From: Sphingomonas sp. dw_22
Lineage (GTDB): Bacteria; Pseudomonadota; Alphaproteobacteria; Sphingomonadales; Sphingomonadaceae
Assembly: GCF_018449795.1 (NCBI RefSeq)
Contig: NZ_JAAVVE010000004.1
Location: 92,193-156,192 of the forward strand
Reading direction: 5' to 3'
DNA length: 64,000 nt
Every line of letters starts with the position of its first letter. The first letter of the stretch is position 1. Made by a program: the position numbers and the translations under genes. A model generated the notes under the pieces. That model did no database searches. It saw only the letters and a list, made by a program, of their open reading frames with translations, and was not told the origin of the DNA. Positions 24,406 to 33,498 of the stretch are shown here, one piece after another.

Positions 24406-26547
24406 GTGGTTGAAAAACCGAACCTCGACGCCTGGGCCGAAGCCGCCGCGAAGGAAGTGAAGGGCCGTGACCTGACCTGGCACACGCCGGAGGGGATCGA
24501 CGTCAAGCCGCTCTACACTCCCGAGGATGTGGCGGGCATCGACCCCGGCCTGCCGGGCTTCGCGCCGTTTACCCGGGGCGTGCGCGCGAGCATGTATGCC
24601 GGGCGGCCCTGGACGGTTCGGCAATATGCGGGCTTCTCTACCGCCGAGGAATCCAACGCCTTCTATCGCCGCAACCTGGCGGCGGGGCAGAAGGGACTTA
24701 GCGTCGCCTTCGATCTCGCCACGCATCGCGGCTATGACAGCGATCATCCGCGCGTCACCGGCGATGTCGGCAAGGCGGGGGTGGCGATCGACACGATCGA
24801 GGACATGAAGATCCTGTTCGACGGGATACCACTCGATCAGATGTCGGTCTCGATGACGATGAACGGCGCGGTGATCCCGATCCTTGCCTTCTTCATCGTC
24901 GCGGGCGAGGAGCAGGGCGTCCCTCAGGAGAAGCTGGACGGCACGATCCAGAACGACATCCTGAAGGAGTTCATGGTCCGCAACACCTATATCTATCCGC
25001 CCGAGCCGAGCATGCGGATCATCTCGGACATCTTCGCCTATACCTCGACCCATATGCCGAAGTTCAACAGCATCTCCATCTCCGGCTATCACATGCAGGA
25101 GGCCGGAGCGACGCAGGTGCAGGAGCTGGCCTTCACCATCGCCGACGGCATGGAATATGTGAAGTATGGCGTCGCCTCGGGGCTGGATATCGACAAGTTC
25201 GCGGGGCGGCTGTCGTTCTTCTTCGCGATCGGCATGAACTTCTTCATGGAGATCGCCAAGCTGCGCGCGGCGCGGGTGCTGTGGCACCGGGTGATGACGA
25301 AGCTGGGCGCGCAGGACGAGCGTTCCAAGATGCTGCGCACGCATTGCCAGACCTCGGGCGTCTCGCTCACCGAGCAGGATCCCTACAACAACGTCATGCG
25401 CACCACGATCGAGGCGATGGCGGCGATGCTGGGCGGCACCCAGAGCCTCCACACCAATGCATTGGACGAGGCGATCGCGCTGCCCACCGACTTCTCCGCC
25501 CGGATCGCGCGCAACACGCAGATCGTGATCCAGGAAGAGACGGGGATGACCAAGGTGGTCGATCCCCTGGGCGGCTCCTATTATGTCGAGGCGCTGACGC
25601 AGGAACTGGTCGACCGCGCCTGGGAGATCATCGCGCGGGTCGAGGCCGAGGGCGGCATGGCCAAGGCCGTGGCGGCCGGCTGGCCCAAGGCGATGATCGA
25701 AGAGGCTGCCGCCGCCACCGCCGCGCGGATCGACCGGGGCGAGCAGGTGATCGTCGGTGTCAACAAATATCGCAAGGACGGCGAGGATCCGATCGACATC
25801 CTCGATGTCGACAACCACGCGGTACGCGAGGCGCAGATCGCGCGGATCAAGCGGGTGAAGGCCGAGCGCGACGAGGCGGCGTGTCAGGCGGCGCTGGAGG
25901 CGCTGCGCGTCGGCGCAGAGGGCAAGGAGAATCTGCTCGGTCTCGCGGTGGAATGTGCCCGCAGGCGCGCGACGCTGGGCGAGATCTCGTCGGCGATGGA
26001 GGCGGGTTTCGGCCGCTATGCGACTCAGCCCGAGCCGGTGAAGGGTATCTATGGCGGCGCCTATGCCGACGATATCCGTTGGGAACGGCTGAAGGACGGC
26101 CTGGCCGCCACCGAGCGGCGGCTGGGCCGCAAGCCGCGCATGCTGGTCGCCAAGATGGGGCAGGACGGGCATGATCGCGGGGCGAACCTCGTCTCGTCGG
26201 CGTTCGGCGATTTGGGGTTCGAGGTGGTGCCGGGCCCGCTCTTCCAGACTCCGCAGGAAGCGGCCGCCTTGGCCCTGGAGAAGAATGTCGATGTCGTCGG
26301 CGCCTCCAGCCTCGCGGCGGGGCACAAGACGCTGATCCCTGAGCTGATCCGCGAATTGCAGGACGCCGGCCGCGCCGACATCAAGGTGGTCGCGGGCGGC
26401 GTCATCCCCGCGCAGGATTACGAATTCCTGCGCGAGGCCGGCGTGCAGGCCATCTTTGGTCCGGGAACGAACCTCGTTAAGGCGGCCGAGGAAGTGCTCC
26501 GGCTGCTGGGGCACAATATGCCCCCGATCGAGGAAGCCGCCGAATGA
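24406..26547 (+). CDS. mcm: Methylmalonyl-CoA mutase (single-chain, B12-dependent)
   Basis: A 713-residue mutase that converts (R)-methylmalonyl-CoA to succinyl-CoA. The N-terminal TIM barrel includes [29 protein letters not shown] and [16 protein letters not shown]. The C-terminal cobalamin domain shows GQDGHDRG with H589 as the lower-axial ligand, then SSLAAGHK and VVAGGVIP. It looks like the full-length catalytic chain, also called scpA or bhbA. The start is GTG 24406, three bases after a palindromic repeat whose GGGAGAGGG arm is the only ribosome site. No meaB/argK chaperone gene is adjacent. Its stop overlaps the bioB start (ATGA). Confidence 0.95.
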   Translation: MVEKPNLDAWAEAAAKEVKGRDLTWHTPEGIDVKPLYTPEDVAGIDPGLPGFAPFTRGVRASMYAGRPWTVRQYAGFSTAEESNAFYRRNLAAGQKGLSVAFDLATHRGYDSDHPRVTGDVGKAGVAIDTIEDMKILFDGIPLDQMSVSMTMNGAVIPILAFFIVAGEEQGVPQEKLDGTIQNDILKEFMVRNTYIYPPEPSMRIISDIFAYTSTHMPKFNSISISGYHMQEAGATQVQELAFTIADGMEYVKYGVASGLDIDKFAGRLSFFFAIGMNFFMEIAKLRAARVLWHRVMTKLGAQDERSKMLRTHCQTSGVSLTEQDPYNNVMRTTIEAMAAMLGGTQSLHTNALDEAIALPTDFSARIARNTQIVIQEETGMTKVVDPLGGSYYVEALTQELVDRAWEIIARVEAEGGMAKAVAAGWPKAMIEEAAAATAARIDRGEQVIVGVNKYRKDGEDPIDILDVDNHAVREAQIARIKRVKAERDEAACQAALEALRVGAEGKENLLGLAVECARRRATLGEISSAMEAGFGRYATQPEPVKGIYGGAYADDIRWERLKDGLAATERRLGRKPRMLVAKMGQDGHDRGANLVSSAFGDLGFEVVPGPLFQTPQEAAALALEKNVDVVGASSLAAGHKTLIPELIRELQDAGRADIKVVAGGVIPAQDYEFLREAGVQAIFGPGTNLVKAAEEVLRLLGHNMPPIEEAAE

Positions 26548-27542
26548 GTAGTGAAGTGCGTACCGACTGGACCCGCGACGCGATCGCCGCGCTGTTCGAC
26601 ATGCCGTTCCTGGACTTGGTGTACGAGGCGGCGTCGGTCCATCGCGCACATCATCCGCGCAATGCCGTGCAGCTCTCGACCCTGCTCTCGATCAAGACCG
26701 GCGGCTGCGCGGAGGATTGCGGCTATTGCAGCCAGTCGGCCCATGCCGAGACGGGGCTGAAAGCCACCAAGCTGATGGACGTGCGCGCGGTGCTCCAGGC
26801 GGCGGCGCAGGCCAAGGACGATGGCTCGTCCCGCTTCTGCATGGGCGCGGCGTGGCGCAGCCCCAAGGACCGCGACATGCCCGCCATCGTGGAGATGGTT
26901 AAGGGCGTGCGGCAGATGGGCATGGAGACCTGCATGACGCTGGGCATGCTCAGCGAGGGGCAGGCGAAGACGCTCGCCGATGCGGGGCTCGATTACTACA
27001 ACCACAATATCGACACCTCGCCCGAGAACTACGCCAACGTCATCACCACGCGCGGCTTCGAGGAGCGGATCGAGACGCTGGAGCATGTCCGCTCGGCGGG
27101 GATCAATGTGTGTTGCGGCGGGATCGTCGGCATGGGCGAGACGCGCGCGGACCGGGTGGGCTTCCTCCACGCGCTGGCGACGATGCCGCACCCGGAAAGC
27201 GTGCCGATCAACGCGCTGGTGCCGGTGAAGGGCACCGTGCTGGGCGACATGCTGGCGGATACGCCGCTCGCCAAGATCGACGAGATCGAGTTCGTGCGTA
27301 CCGTGGCGGTGGCGCGGATCCTGATGCCGCTGTCGATGGTGCGGCTGTCGGCCGGCCGCGAGAGCATGAGCGACGAGACGCAGGCTTTGTGCTTCCTGGC
27401 GGGGGCTAACTCGATCTTCACCGGCGACAAACTGCTGACGGCCGGCAATGCAGGCGACGACAAGGACGCGGCGCTGTTCGCGCGGCTCGGCGTCACGGCG
27501 ATGCAAGGCGAGGTGAAGGCGGAACTGGAGGCTGCGGAGTGA
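26544..27542 (+). CDS. bioB: Biotin synthase
   Basis: A 332-residue radical SAM enzyme that inserts sulfur into dethiobiotin. The [4Fe-4S]-SAM motif is C55-x3-C59-x2-C62 ([15 protein letters not shown]). Residues of the [2Fe-2S] site appear in [17 protein letters not shown] and [13 protein letters not shown], and R of [10 protein letters not shown] is also present. It is locked by four-base overlaps between mcm and an LprI-like gene, inside an operon whose product PccA needs biotin. Other bio genes are not in the window. Confidence 0.96.
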   Translation: MSSEVRTDWTRDAIAALFDMPFLDLVYEAASVHRAHHPRNAVQLSTLLSIKTGGCAEDCGYCSQSAHAETGLKATKLMDVRAVLQAAAQAKDDGSSRFCMGAAWRSPKDRDMPAIVEMVKGVRQMGMETCMTLGMLSEGQAKTLADAGLDYYNHNIDTSPENYANVITTRGFEERIETLEHVRSAGINVCCGGIVGMGETRADRVGFLHALATMPHPESVPINALVPVKGTVLGDMLADTPLAKIDEIEFVRTVAVARILMPLSMVRLSAGRESMSDETQALCFLAGANSIFTGDKLLTAGNAGDDKDAALFARLGVTAMQGEVKAELEAAE

Positions 27543-27919
27543 TCCTCTTTGCGGCGGCGATCCTGCTGCAGGATTGGCACCCGGCGCCCTGTACGGACAA
27601 GAGCGAGCGCGGTGACATCCGCTGCGCTCAGCGCGATCTCGCCAAGGCGGAGCGTGCGATGGGAACTGTGTTCAGTCAGGCGATCTTCCGGTTGCAGCAC
27701 TGCACGCCGCGCAACTCGACATCCTGCTATAACCGGCCGCGCGCGATCAAGCTGCTCCAGGCCGAGCAGCGGACATGGCTCGCCTGGCGGAATGCCCATT
27801 GCGATGTCGTCGCCTTCGGCATGGAGGGAACCTCCGGTGAGATTCAGGTGCGAAGCGATTGCAGGACCGGGTTGACCGTGGCCCGTACCAAAGAATTGCA
27901 AGAGGTGGGGCACCGCTGA
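27539..27919 (+). CDS. LprI-like (DUF1311) secreted protein, first copy
   Basis: A 126-residue protein with a short hydrophobic N-terminus ([11 protein letters not shown]) and the DUF1311/LprI pattern: paired cysteines, the [12 protein letters not shown] helix, and [18 protein letters not shown] (the W-x-x-x-R-x-x-x-C motif). LprI in mycobacteria inhibits lysozyme; most proteobacterial relatives are uncharacterised. The GTG start overlaps the bioB stop (GTGA). The N-terminus is short for a signal peptide, so export is likely but unproven. A second copy follows after 19 bases. Confidence 0.78.
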   Translation: MILFAAAILLQDWHPAPCTDKSERGDIRCAQRDLAKAERAMGTVFSQAIFRLQHCTPRNSTSCYNRPRAIKLLQAEQRTWLAWRNAHCDVVAFGMEGTSGEIQVRSDCRTGLTVARTKELQEVGHR

Positions 27920-27938
27920 CCATGCTGGAGACTGCACA

Positions 27939-28322
27939 ATGATCTCGCTGGCGATGGCCCTGCTGTTGGCGGATGCCCAGACCGACGCGCAATGCAGCAA
28001 TGCCGTCACCCAGGCGGATATGACGGGCTGCGCGGTGCGGGAATTCAACGCGGCGGACGCGGCGATGAACCGGCAGTGGAAGCTGACGCTGGCAGCGATG
28101 CACAATGCGGACCGCTATCCCGCGCAGGACGGGCGCCCCACCTATGCCAACCAGTTGCTGGCCGCCCAGCGGGCATGGCTCGCCTATCGCGACACGCATT
28201 GCGTCAGCGCCGGATATGCCGCGCGTGGCGGCAGCATGGAGCCGATGCTCGTCGCCCAATGCCGGGCTAAACTCACGCGCGAGCGCACCGAACAGCTCAA
28301 AGCCCTTATCGGAAACCATTGA
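27939..28322 (+). CDS. LprI-like (DUF1311) secreted protein, second copy
   Basis: A 127-residue relative of the preceding gene: MISLAMALLLADAQTDAQCSNAV, then MTGCAVREFNAADAAMNRQWKLTL and LLAAQRAWLAYRDTHCVSAGY. The two copies share the AQRxWLAxRxxHC motif and cysteine spacing but differ elsewhere, so the duplication is old. Its TGA overlaps the pccA ATG. Why two exported proteins are kept between biotin synthase and the biotin-carrying carboxylase subunit is unclear. Confidence 0.8.
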   Translation: MISLAMALLLADAQTDAQCSNAVTQADMTGCAVREFNAADAAMNRQWKLTLAAMHNADRYPAQDGRPTYANQLLAAQRAWLAYRDTHCVSAGYAARGGSMEPMLVAQCRAKLTRERTEQLKALIGNH

Positions 28323-30322
28323 TGTTCAAAAAAATCCTGGTCGCCAATCGCGGCGAGATCGCCTGCCGTGTGATGCGCACCGCCAAGAAGATGGGGATCG
28401 CCACGGTGGCGGTCTATTCTGATGCCGATGCCCGCGCACCGCATGTGCGGATGGCGGACGAGGCGGTGCGGCTTGGGCCGGCGCCGGCGGCGGAGAGCTA
28501 TCTGCGCGCGGACCTGATCCTGCTCGCCGCCAAGGAGACCGGGGCGGACTGCATCCATCCAGGCTATGGCTTCCTCTCCGAGCGCGAGAGCTTCGCGCGC
28601 GCCTGCGCCGAAGCGGGGATCGCGTTTGTCGGCCCGCCGCCGGGCGCGATCGCGGCGATGGGCGACAAGATCGAATCGAAGAAGCTCGCCAAAGCGGCCG
28701 GCGTGAACGTCGTCCCCGGCTTCCTGGGCGAGATCGCGGATACCGAGGAAGCGGTGCGGATCGCTTCCGAGATCGGCTATCCGGTGATGATGAAGGCTTC
28801 CGCCGGCGGCGGCGGCAAGGGGATGCGGCTCGCGTACAGCGAGCAGGACGTGCGCGAAGGCTTCGAGGCTACCAAGCGCGAGGGGCTCGCCAGCTTCGGC
28901 GACGACCGCGTCTTCATCGAGAAGTTCATCGAGCAGCCGCGCCATATCGAGATCCAGGTGCTGGGCGACCAGCATGGCAACATCGTCTATCTGGGCGAGC
29001 GCGAATGCTCGATCCAGCGGCGCCACCAGAAGGTGGTGGAGGAAGCCCCGTCGCCCTTCGTCACGCCGGAGATGCGCAAGGCGATGGGCGAGCAAGCCGT
29101 CGCGCTGGCGCGGGCGGTGGACTATTTCAGCGCGGGCACGGTCGAACTGATCGTCTCGGGCGCCGACAAGACGGGGCAGGGCTTCTACTTCCTGGAGATG
29201 AATACCCGGCTCCAGGTGGAGCATCCGGTGACGGAGTGCATCACCGGGCTCGATCTCGTCGAGCAGATGATCCGCGTCGCGGCCGGGGAGAAGTTCGCCT
29301 TCACCCAGGAAGAGGTGACGCTCACCGGCTGGGCGATTGAGAATCGCGTCTATGCCGAGGATCCCTATCGCGGCTTCCTGCCCTCCACCGGGCGGCTGGT
29401 GCGCTATCGGCCGCCCGCGCAGGGGGACGGGGTTCGCGTCGATGACGGTGTGGTCGAGGGCGGCGAGGTCTCGATGTTCTACGATCCGATGATCGCCAAG
29501 CTGGTCACTTATGGGGCGACGCGCGACGAGGCTGCGGACAAGCAGGTCGTCGCGCTCGATCGCTTCCGGATCGACGGGATCGGCCACAATATCGATTTCC
29601 TCTCGGCGATCATGCAGCATCCGCGCTTCCGTGAAGGCGCGCTGACCACGGGCTTCATCGCTGAGGAATATCCGGAGGGATTCCATGGCGCGCCCGCTTC
29701 GGCGACGCTCAGGCGCAAACTGGCGGCGGTGGCCGTGGCAATCGACCTCGAACGATCCCATCGTGCATCATGTATTTCGGGCCAGCTCGCGGATCGGGTG
29801 ATCGGGGCGGCCGAACGCACGGTGATGATCGACGGCGAGCGGTTCGAGATCACCGTCGATGGTTATGAAGGCGGATTGCTCGTCAATTTCGGTCCGGCGG
29901 AGCCGCCGCTCGACCTGATCGGTCATTGGCGCCCCGGCGAGCCGCTGTTCGCGGCAACGATCGATGACGAGCCGCTCACGGTCGGGATCGATCGCAAGGG
30001 TGCCGCGTGGAAGCTCACCGCGCACGGCGCTTCGCATCTGGTCGGGGTGCTGCCGCCGCACATCGCGCAATATCGCCACCACATGATCGAGAAGGTGCCG
30101 CCCGACCTCTCCAAATTCCTGCTCGCGCCGATGCCGGGGCTGCTCACCCGGCTCCATGTCGCGCCCGGCGATCAGGTCGAGGCGGGCCAGCCGCTTGCGG
30201 TGGTCGAGGCGATGAAGATGGAGAATATCCTCCGCGCGGAGCGTGCAGGGACTGTCAGGGCCGCCAATTTCGGTCCCGGCGACAGCCTGGCCGTGGACGC
30301 CGCCATCCTGGAATTCGAATAG
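28322..30322 (+). CDS. pccA: Propionyl-CoA carboxylase alpha subunit (biotin carboxylase plus biotin carrier)
   Basis: A 666-residue biotin-dependent subunit. The biotin carboxylase domain covers about residues 1-450 (FKKILVANRGEIACRVMRTAK; ATP-grasp loop GGGGKGM at 162-168; FLEMNTRLQVEHPVTE). A PccA-type BT linker domain follows (about 500-580), then a C-terminal biotinyl domain whose biotinylated lysine is K632 in EAMKMEN. It carboxylates biotin with ATP and bicarbonate for PccB. The start is ATG 28322, overlapping the LprI stop; a TTG at 28319 would add one residue. It is separated from pccB by 5.4 kb of operon. Confidence 0.95.
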   Translation: MFKKILVANRGEIACRVMRTAKKMGIATVAVYSDADARAPHVRMADEAVRLGPAPAAESYLRADLILLAAKETGADCIHPGYGFLSERESFARACAEAGIAFVGPPPGAIAAMGDKIESKKLAKAAGVNVVPGFLGEIADTEEAVRIASEIGYPVMMKASAGGGGKGMRLAYSEQDVREGFEATKREGLASFGDDRVFIEKFIEQPRHIEIQVLGDQHGNIVYLGERECSIQRRHQKVVEEAPSPFVTPEMRKAMGEQAVALARAVDYFSAGTVELIVSGADKTGQGFYFLEMNTRLQVEHPVTECITGLDLVEQMIRVAAGEKFAFTQEEVTLTGWAIENRVYAEDPYRGFLPSTGRLVRYRPPAQGDGVRVDDGVVEGGEVSMFYDPMIAKLVTYGATRDEAADKQVVALDRFRIDGIGHNIDFLSAIMQHPRFREGALTTGFIAEEYPEGFHGAPASATLRRKLAAVAVAIDLERSHRASCISGQLADRVIGAAERTVMIDGERFEITVDGYEGGLLVNFGPAEPPLDLIGHWRPGEPLFAATIDDEPLTVGIDRKGAAWKLTAHGASHLVGVLPPHIAQYRHHMIEKVPPDLSKFLLAPMPGLLTRLHVAPGDQVEAGQPLAVVEAMKMENILRAERAGTVRAANFGPGDSLAVDAAILEFE

Positions 30323-30488
30323 CTTGCGGGCGGCTTTACGCATCATCGTGCCGTTCTGAACCCGGATCAACAAGTGTAACCGCGCCCGCTTTCGCCTTTG
30401 GTTCACAAAGGGATGGCGGTATCTGTCCATCGCGTTACGATGGTTGCCCCACAAGCCGAACAAGGCGTGGGCTGGGGAGTGCTTGAGA

Positions 30489-31166
30489 GTGCAGGAGGAG
30501 GATGACAGCTTCACGCGGTGGATCGAGGCCTGTGCAGCCGGCGAGCTGCTGGGCATCGCCAGCGCGGCGCTGTGGTGGGTCACCTGCGATCGCTTCGATC
30601 CCGCGCCGGTGGGGCTTACCGCACAGATCGTAATGCTGGTCGCGAAGGCCGGAAGCGGAGTCCTTCAGGGTCTGATCCTGGGCTATCTCCAGGGCTGGGC
30701 GCTGCGGCGCCCCTATCCGGCGCTGGGCGTGGGGCATTGGGCCTCCGCGACGACGGCGATCGCGACGGCGGGATGGGGGCTGGCTGCCTGGGTATCGGTC
30801 TTCGGGCTGGAGAGCGGGCCGGAGGCGCCGGTGCTCGATCTGCTCCAGACCGCGCTCACCGCCGCACTGTTCGGCATCGTCGTCGGATTGCTCTTCGGAA
30901 CGGTCCAGGCGCTGGTATTGCGCGGCGTCGCCTATGGCGCGCATTGGTGGATCCTCGCCAACATGATCGGCTGGGGGCTGGCCTTGCCGTGCATCTATGT
31001 CGCGTCCGCGGTGGGCAGCGCCGATCCGGGCTCGCTGGAAATCGCGTTCCGCGGGCTGATCGGCGGCGTCGTCTCGGGCGTGGTGCTGGGCACGGTGACG
31101 GGCCTCTCGTTCAACCTGATGCCGTCGCGCCGTCCGTCAACCGAATCGCTCGACGTCAGGTTCTGA
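30489..31166 (+). CDS. Hypothetical polytopic membrane protein
   Basis: About 225 residues with five to six hydrophobic segments, including ELLGIASAALWWVTCD, GSGVLQGLILGYLQGWALRRP, HWASATTAIATAGWGLAAW, ALFGIVVGLLFGTVQALVLRG and GLIGGVVSGVVLGTVTGLSF. The pattern is repetitive: the segment GLILGYLQGWALRR recurs in altered form as GLLFGTVQALVLRG and GVVLGTVTGLSFNLM, suggesting internal duplication. No family I can name. I use GTG 30489, nine bases after GGGGAG; TTG 30483 is an alternative. Its 3' end overlaps the convergent vapC by 11 bases. Confidence 0.66.
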   Translation: MQEEDDSFTRWIEACAAGELLGIASAALWWVTCDRFDPAPVGLTAQIVMLVAKAGSGVLQGLILGYLQGWALRRPYPALGVGHWASATTAIATAGWGLAAWVSVFGLESGPEAPVLDLLQTALTAALFGIVVGLLFGTVQALVLRGVAYGAHWWILANMIGWGLALPCIYVASAVGSADPGSLEIAFRGLIGGVVSGVVLGTVTGLSFNLMPSRRPSTESLDVRF

Positions 31167-31653
31167 CGAACAGGTTCTTGAGCCAGAGCGGGCCGGTGTG
31201 CGCCGCTTGGCCCCAATCCGCTTCCTCGTCGAACGCATCTGGCGCATAGCCCCAGGGATTGAAGACCTTGACCCGGCCCGCCTTGAACGCGGCGGGGGTG
31301 CGGGTGACCAGCGTTAGGCCGTGTTCGAGCGCCGTCGCGGCGATCAGGCCGTCACGCGCATCGGCATAGGCGAGCTGGGCGCGCCGGCGCACTACCGCCG
31401 TGTCTATCGCCAGGATGCGTCCTTCGAACGCGGGCAGCACCTGCTTGTCGATCCAGTCGCGGAGCGCGGTTCCTGCCACCTTGTCCTGGCGTTCGACTGC
31501 GGCGGCGCCGGTGTCGAGCTCGAGAAGGGCCAGCGCGGAAAGGAACAGGCTCTGTCGCGGCACGCTTGCCGCCCAGCCCGCAAGGCCGGGATCGGTGCGC
31601 CCGGCCTTGGCCTTGCGCAGCTCGAATACGACGCCGGTATCGAGCAGGTACAT
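31156..31653 (-). CDS. vapC: PIN-domain toxin (VapC family)
   Basis: A 165-residue PIN-domain ribonuclease. The acidic active-site residues are visible as D5 (LLDTGVV), E45 (LALLELDTG) and D98/D101-region (YADARDGLIAATAL), followed by GLTLVTRTPAAF and VFNPWG, the usual VapC end (normally TRNxxDF, here TRTPAAF). It probably cleaves tRNA or mRNA when unbound by antitoxin. It overlaps the antitoxin stop by one base. Confidence 0.87.
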   Translation of the reverse strand: MYLLDTGVVFELRKAKAGRTDPGLAGWAASVPRQSLFLSALALLELDTGAAAVERQDKVAGTALRDWIDKQVLPAFEGRILAIDTAVVRRRAQLAYADARDGLIAATALEHGLTLVTRTPAAFKAGRVKVFNPWGYAPDAFDEEADWGQAAHTGPLWLKNLFVRT

Positions 31654-31898
31654 CAGCCGGCGCTCCTGTCCCAGGCGCCGCCCGCGCGCGCCGCTTCCAG
31701 GTCGATCTCCGTGGTGGCCGGCATTGCCAGAAGCTCGACGATCGTCTCGCCATGGCCGGTCAACTGGCGGAACGCCTCGATGCTCATCAAGACATGGGTG
31801 GGCTTGCCGCGATCGGTGATGAAGACCGGTTCGAGTCGCGCGGCGCGCTTGGCGCGGCTCACATCCTGGTTGAGATCGCGGCTGCTGATGACCTTCAT
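31653..31898 (-). CDS. Phd/YefM-type antitoxin
   Basis: An 81-residue antitoxin: MKVISSRDLNQDVSRAKRAARLEPVFITDRGKPTHVLMSIEAF is the standard Phd/YefM DNA-binding half (strand, then helices, ending in VLMS). The C-terminal half (LTGHGETIVELLAMPATTEIDLEAAR) would wrap the toxin. First gene of the pair; it autoregulates with the toxin by family analogy. An inverted repeat lies just upstream. Confidence 0.86.
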   Translation of the reverse strand: MKVISSRDLNQDVSRAKRAARLEPVFITDRGKPTHVLMSIEAFRQLTGHGETIVELLAMPATTEIDLEAARAGGAWDRSAG

Positions 31899-31913
31899 AT
31901 CGAGCCTGTATAG

Positions 31914-31939
31914 CTACACTTGACAGCGTTGGCGTGTAG
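31914..31939. promoter_or_regulatory. Inverted repeat in the vapBC promoter
   Basis: CTACAC (31914-31919) and GTGTAG (31934-31939) form a spaced inverted repeat 16 bases upstream of the antitoxin start, overlapping a TATACA-type -10 element on the leftward strand. It is a plausible autoregulatory operator. Confidence 0.4.
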
Positions 31940-32105
31940 GCACGTTACTACCTTGTGTCGGTTCGGCAACATTTCATTTGCCGGTCATGAAAAACCGCAT
32001 TCCCCAATCCCGATCGCTGCAATTTCCGGTTGCGCGCGATCCCTGAACTGCGCTCCCTGAAGCCAGATCGTGCGAAAACGACGCGAAGCAAGCCGGGGGG
32101 AGAAT

Positions 32106-33482
32106 ATGATGCTGACGGATCTGTTGAACGATGCCGTGCGCGTGGCAGGCGATATATTGAGCGCGCATGGTCCGGCGGTGAACGCCGCCAAGAGCTTCGC
32201 CCCGAGCGACTACAGCATCCATTTCTTCCTGCAGCTCGCGGTAATCATCCTCGCGTGCCGCGTCTTCGGCTGGCTCGGCCAGAAATTCCTGGGCCAGCCC
32301 CAGGTGGTGGGCGAGATGGTCGCGGGCGTGGTGCTCGGGCCATCGCTGCTCGGCTTGCTCTTCCCCGATTTCCAGGCGCTGCTGTTTCCCAAGGAGACCA
32401 AGAACGTCCTCTATGCCGGGGCACAGCTCGGCGTGGGGCTCTACATGTTCCTGGTCGGCACGACGCTGCGGCTCGATCACTTCCAGAGCAAGGGCAAGAG
32501 CGCGTTCGGCGTCTCGATGGCGGGAATCATCGTGCCGTTCCTGATCGCCACGGCGATCACGCCCTTCCTGCTGACGGTGCCCGGCCTGTTCGCACCCGGC
32601 ATCAGCCAGTCCAACGCGACCTTGTTCATGGGCGCGTGCATCGCGCTCACCGCGTTCCCGATGCTCGCGCGCATCATCAACGAGCGCGGGCTTGCCAATA
32701 GCGCGCTCGGCACGCTCACGCTCACGGCCGGCGCGTTCGACGACGCGGCGTCGTGGTGCGTGCTCGCAGTGGTGCTGGCGACCTTCGGCGGCGGACCCGG
32801 GATCGCGGTGCTCGCGATCGGCGGCGGCGTGCTCTATGCCGCCTTCATCCTGGTGTTCGGCCGCAGGCTGCTCGCGCCGCTCGGCCGGATGGTCGAGGCC
32901 AAGGGCGAGATGAGCACCGGCATACTCGCGATCACGATGATGTTCTTCTGCCTCTCGGCGTTCCTGACGGACGCGATCGGCATCCATGCGGTGTTCGGCG
33001 GCTTCCTGCTGGGGGTGGCGATGCCGCGCGGCCTGTTCACCCAGGAGATCAAGCGCAAGGTGGAGCCGCTCGCGCTCGTCCTGCTGGTGCCGATGTTCTT
33101 CACCTATTCAGGGCTCAACACCCGGATGGACATGGTGAATTCGGTGCCGCTGCTCCTGATCGCACTGGGCGTCCTGGCGGCCTCGATCCTTGCCAAGTTC
33201 GGCGCCTGCTGGGCCGCGGCGCGGCTGGCCGGGGAGGACAACCGCACCGCATTGGGCATCGGTGCGCTGATGAACTCGCGCGGACTGATGGAGCTTATCA
33301 TCATCAATATCGGCCTGCAGAAGGGCATCATCGGCCCCACGCTCTTCTCGATGCTGGTGCTGATGGCGATCGTCACCACGGTGATGGCGACTCCGTTGTT
33401 CGAGCTGGTCTATGGCCGCAAGGCGCGCCAGACCGGCGAGCTGGGCGCCGTTCCCGGCAGCATGGCCGCCGGCGCCGTCTGA
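32106..33482 (+). CDS. CPA2-family cation:proton antiporter
   Basis: A 458-residue integral membrane protein of the KefB/CPA2 exchanger family with about 12 helices. Family features include GEMVAGVVLGPSLLG, YAGAQLGVGLYMFLVGTTL, the TAFPMLARIINERGL motif, GAFDDAASWCVLAVVLA with the ion-binding Asp pair, and GALMNSRGLMELIIINIGLQ. No TrkA-N or USP regulatory domain is attached, so it is the short membrane-only form. It probably exchanges Na+ or K+ for protons. Start ATG 32106, with ATG 32109 next to it, behind GGGGGGAGA. It stands alone between convergent neighbours. Confidence 0.9.
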   Translation: MMLTDLLNDAVRVAGDILSAHGPAVNAAKSFAPSDYSIHFFLQLAVIILACRVFGWLGQKFLGQPQVVGEMVAGVVLGPSLLGLLFPDFQALLFPKETKNVLYAGAQLGVGLYMFLVGTTLRLDHFQSKGKSAFGVSMAGIIVPFLIATAITPFLLTVPGLFAPGISQSNATLFMGACIALTAFPMLARIINERGLANSALGTLTLTAGAFDDAASWCVLAVVLATFGGGPGIAVLAIGGGVLYAAFILVFGRRLLAPLGRMVEAKGEMSTGILAITMMFFCLSAFLTDAIGIHAVFGGFLLGVAMPRGLFTQEIKRKVEPLALVLLVPMFFTYSGLNTRMDMVNSVPLLLIALGVLAASILAKFGACWAAARLAGEDNRTALGIGALMNSRGLMELIIINIGLQKGIIGPTLFSMLVLMAIVTTVMATPLFELVYGRKARQTGELGAVPGSMAAGAV

Positions 33483-33498
33483 AATCGCGGATCGCCCC

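Noticed and set aside
23329..26649. 1106-residue open frame opposite mce, the hydratase gene and mcm
   Set aside because: It crosses three real genes and two repeats, and its product is low-complexity His/Arg/Leu-rich. The forward genes carry clear family motifs.
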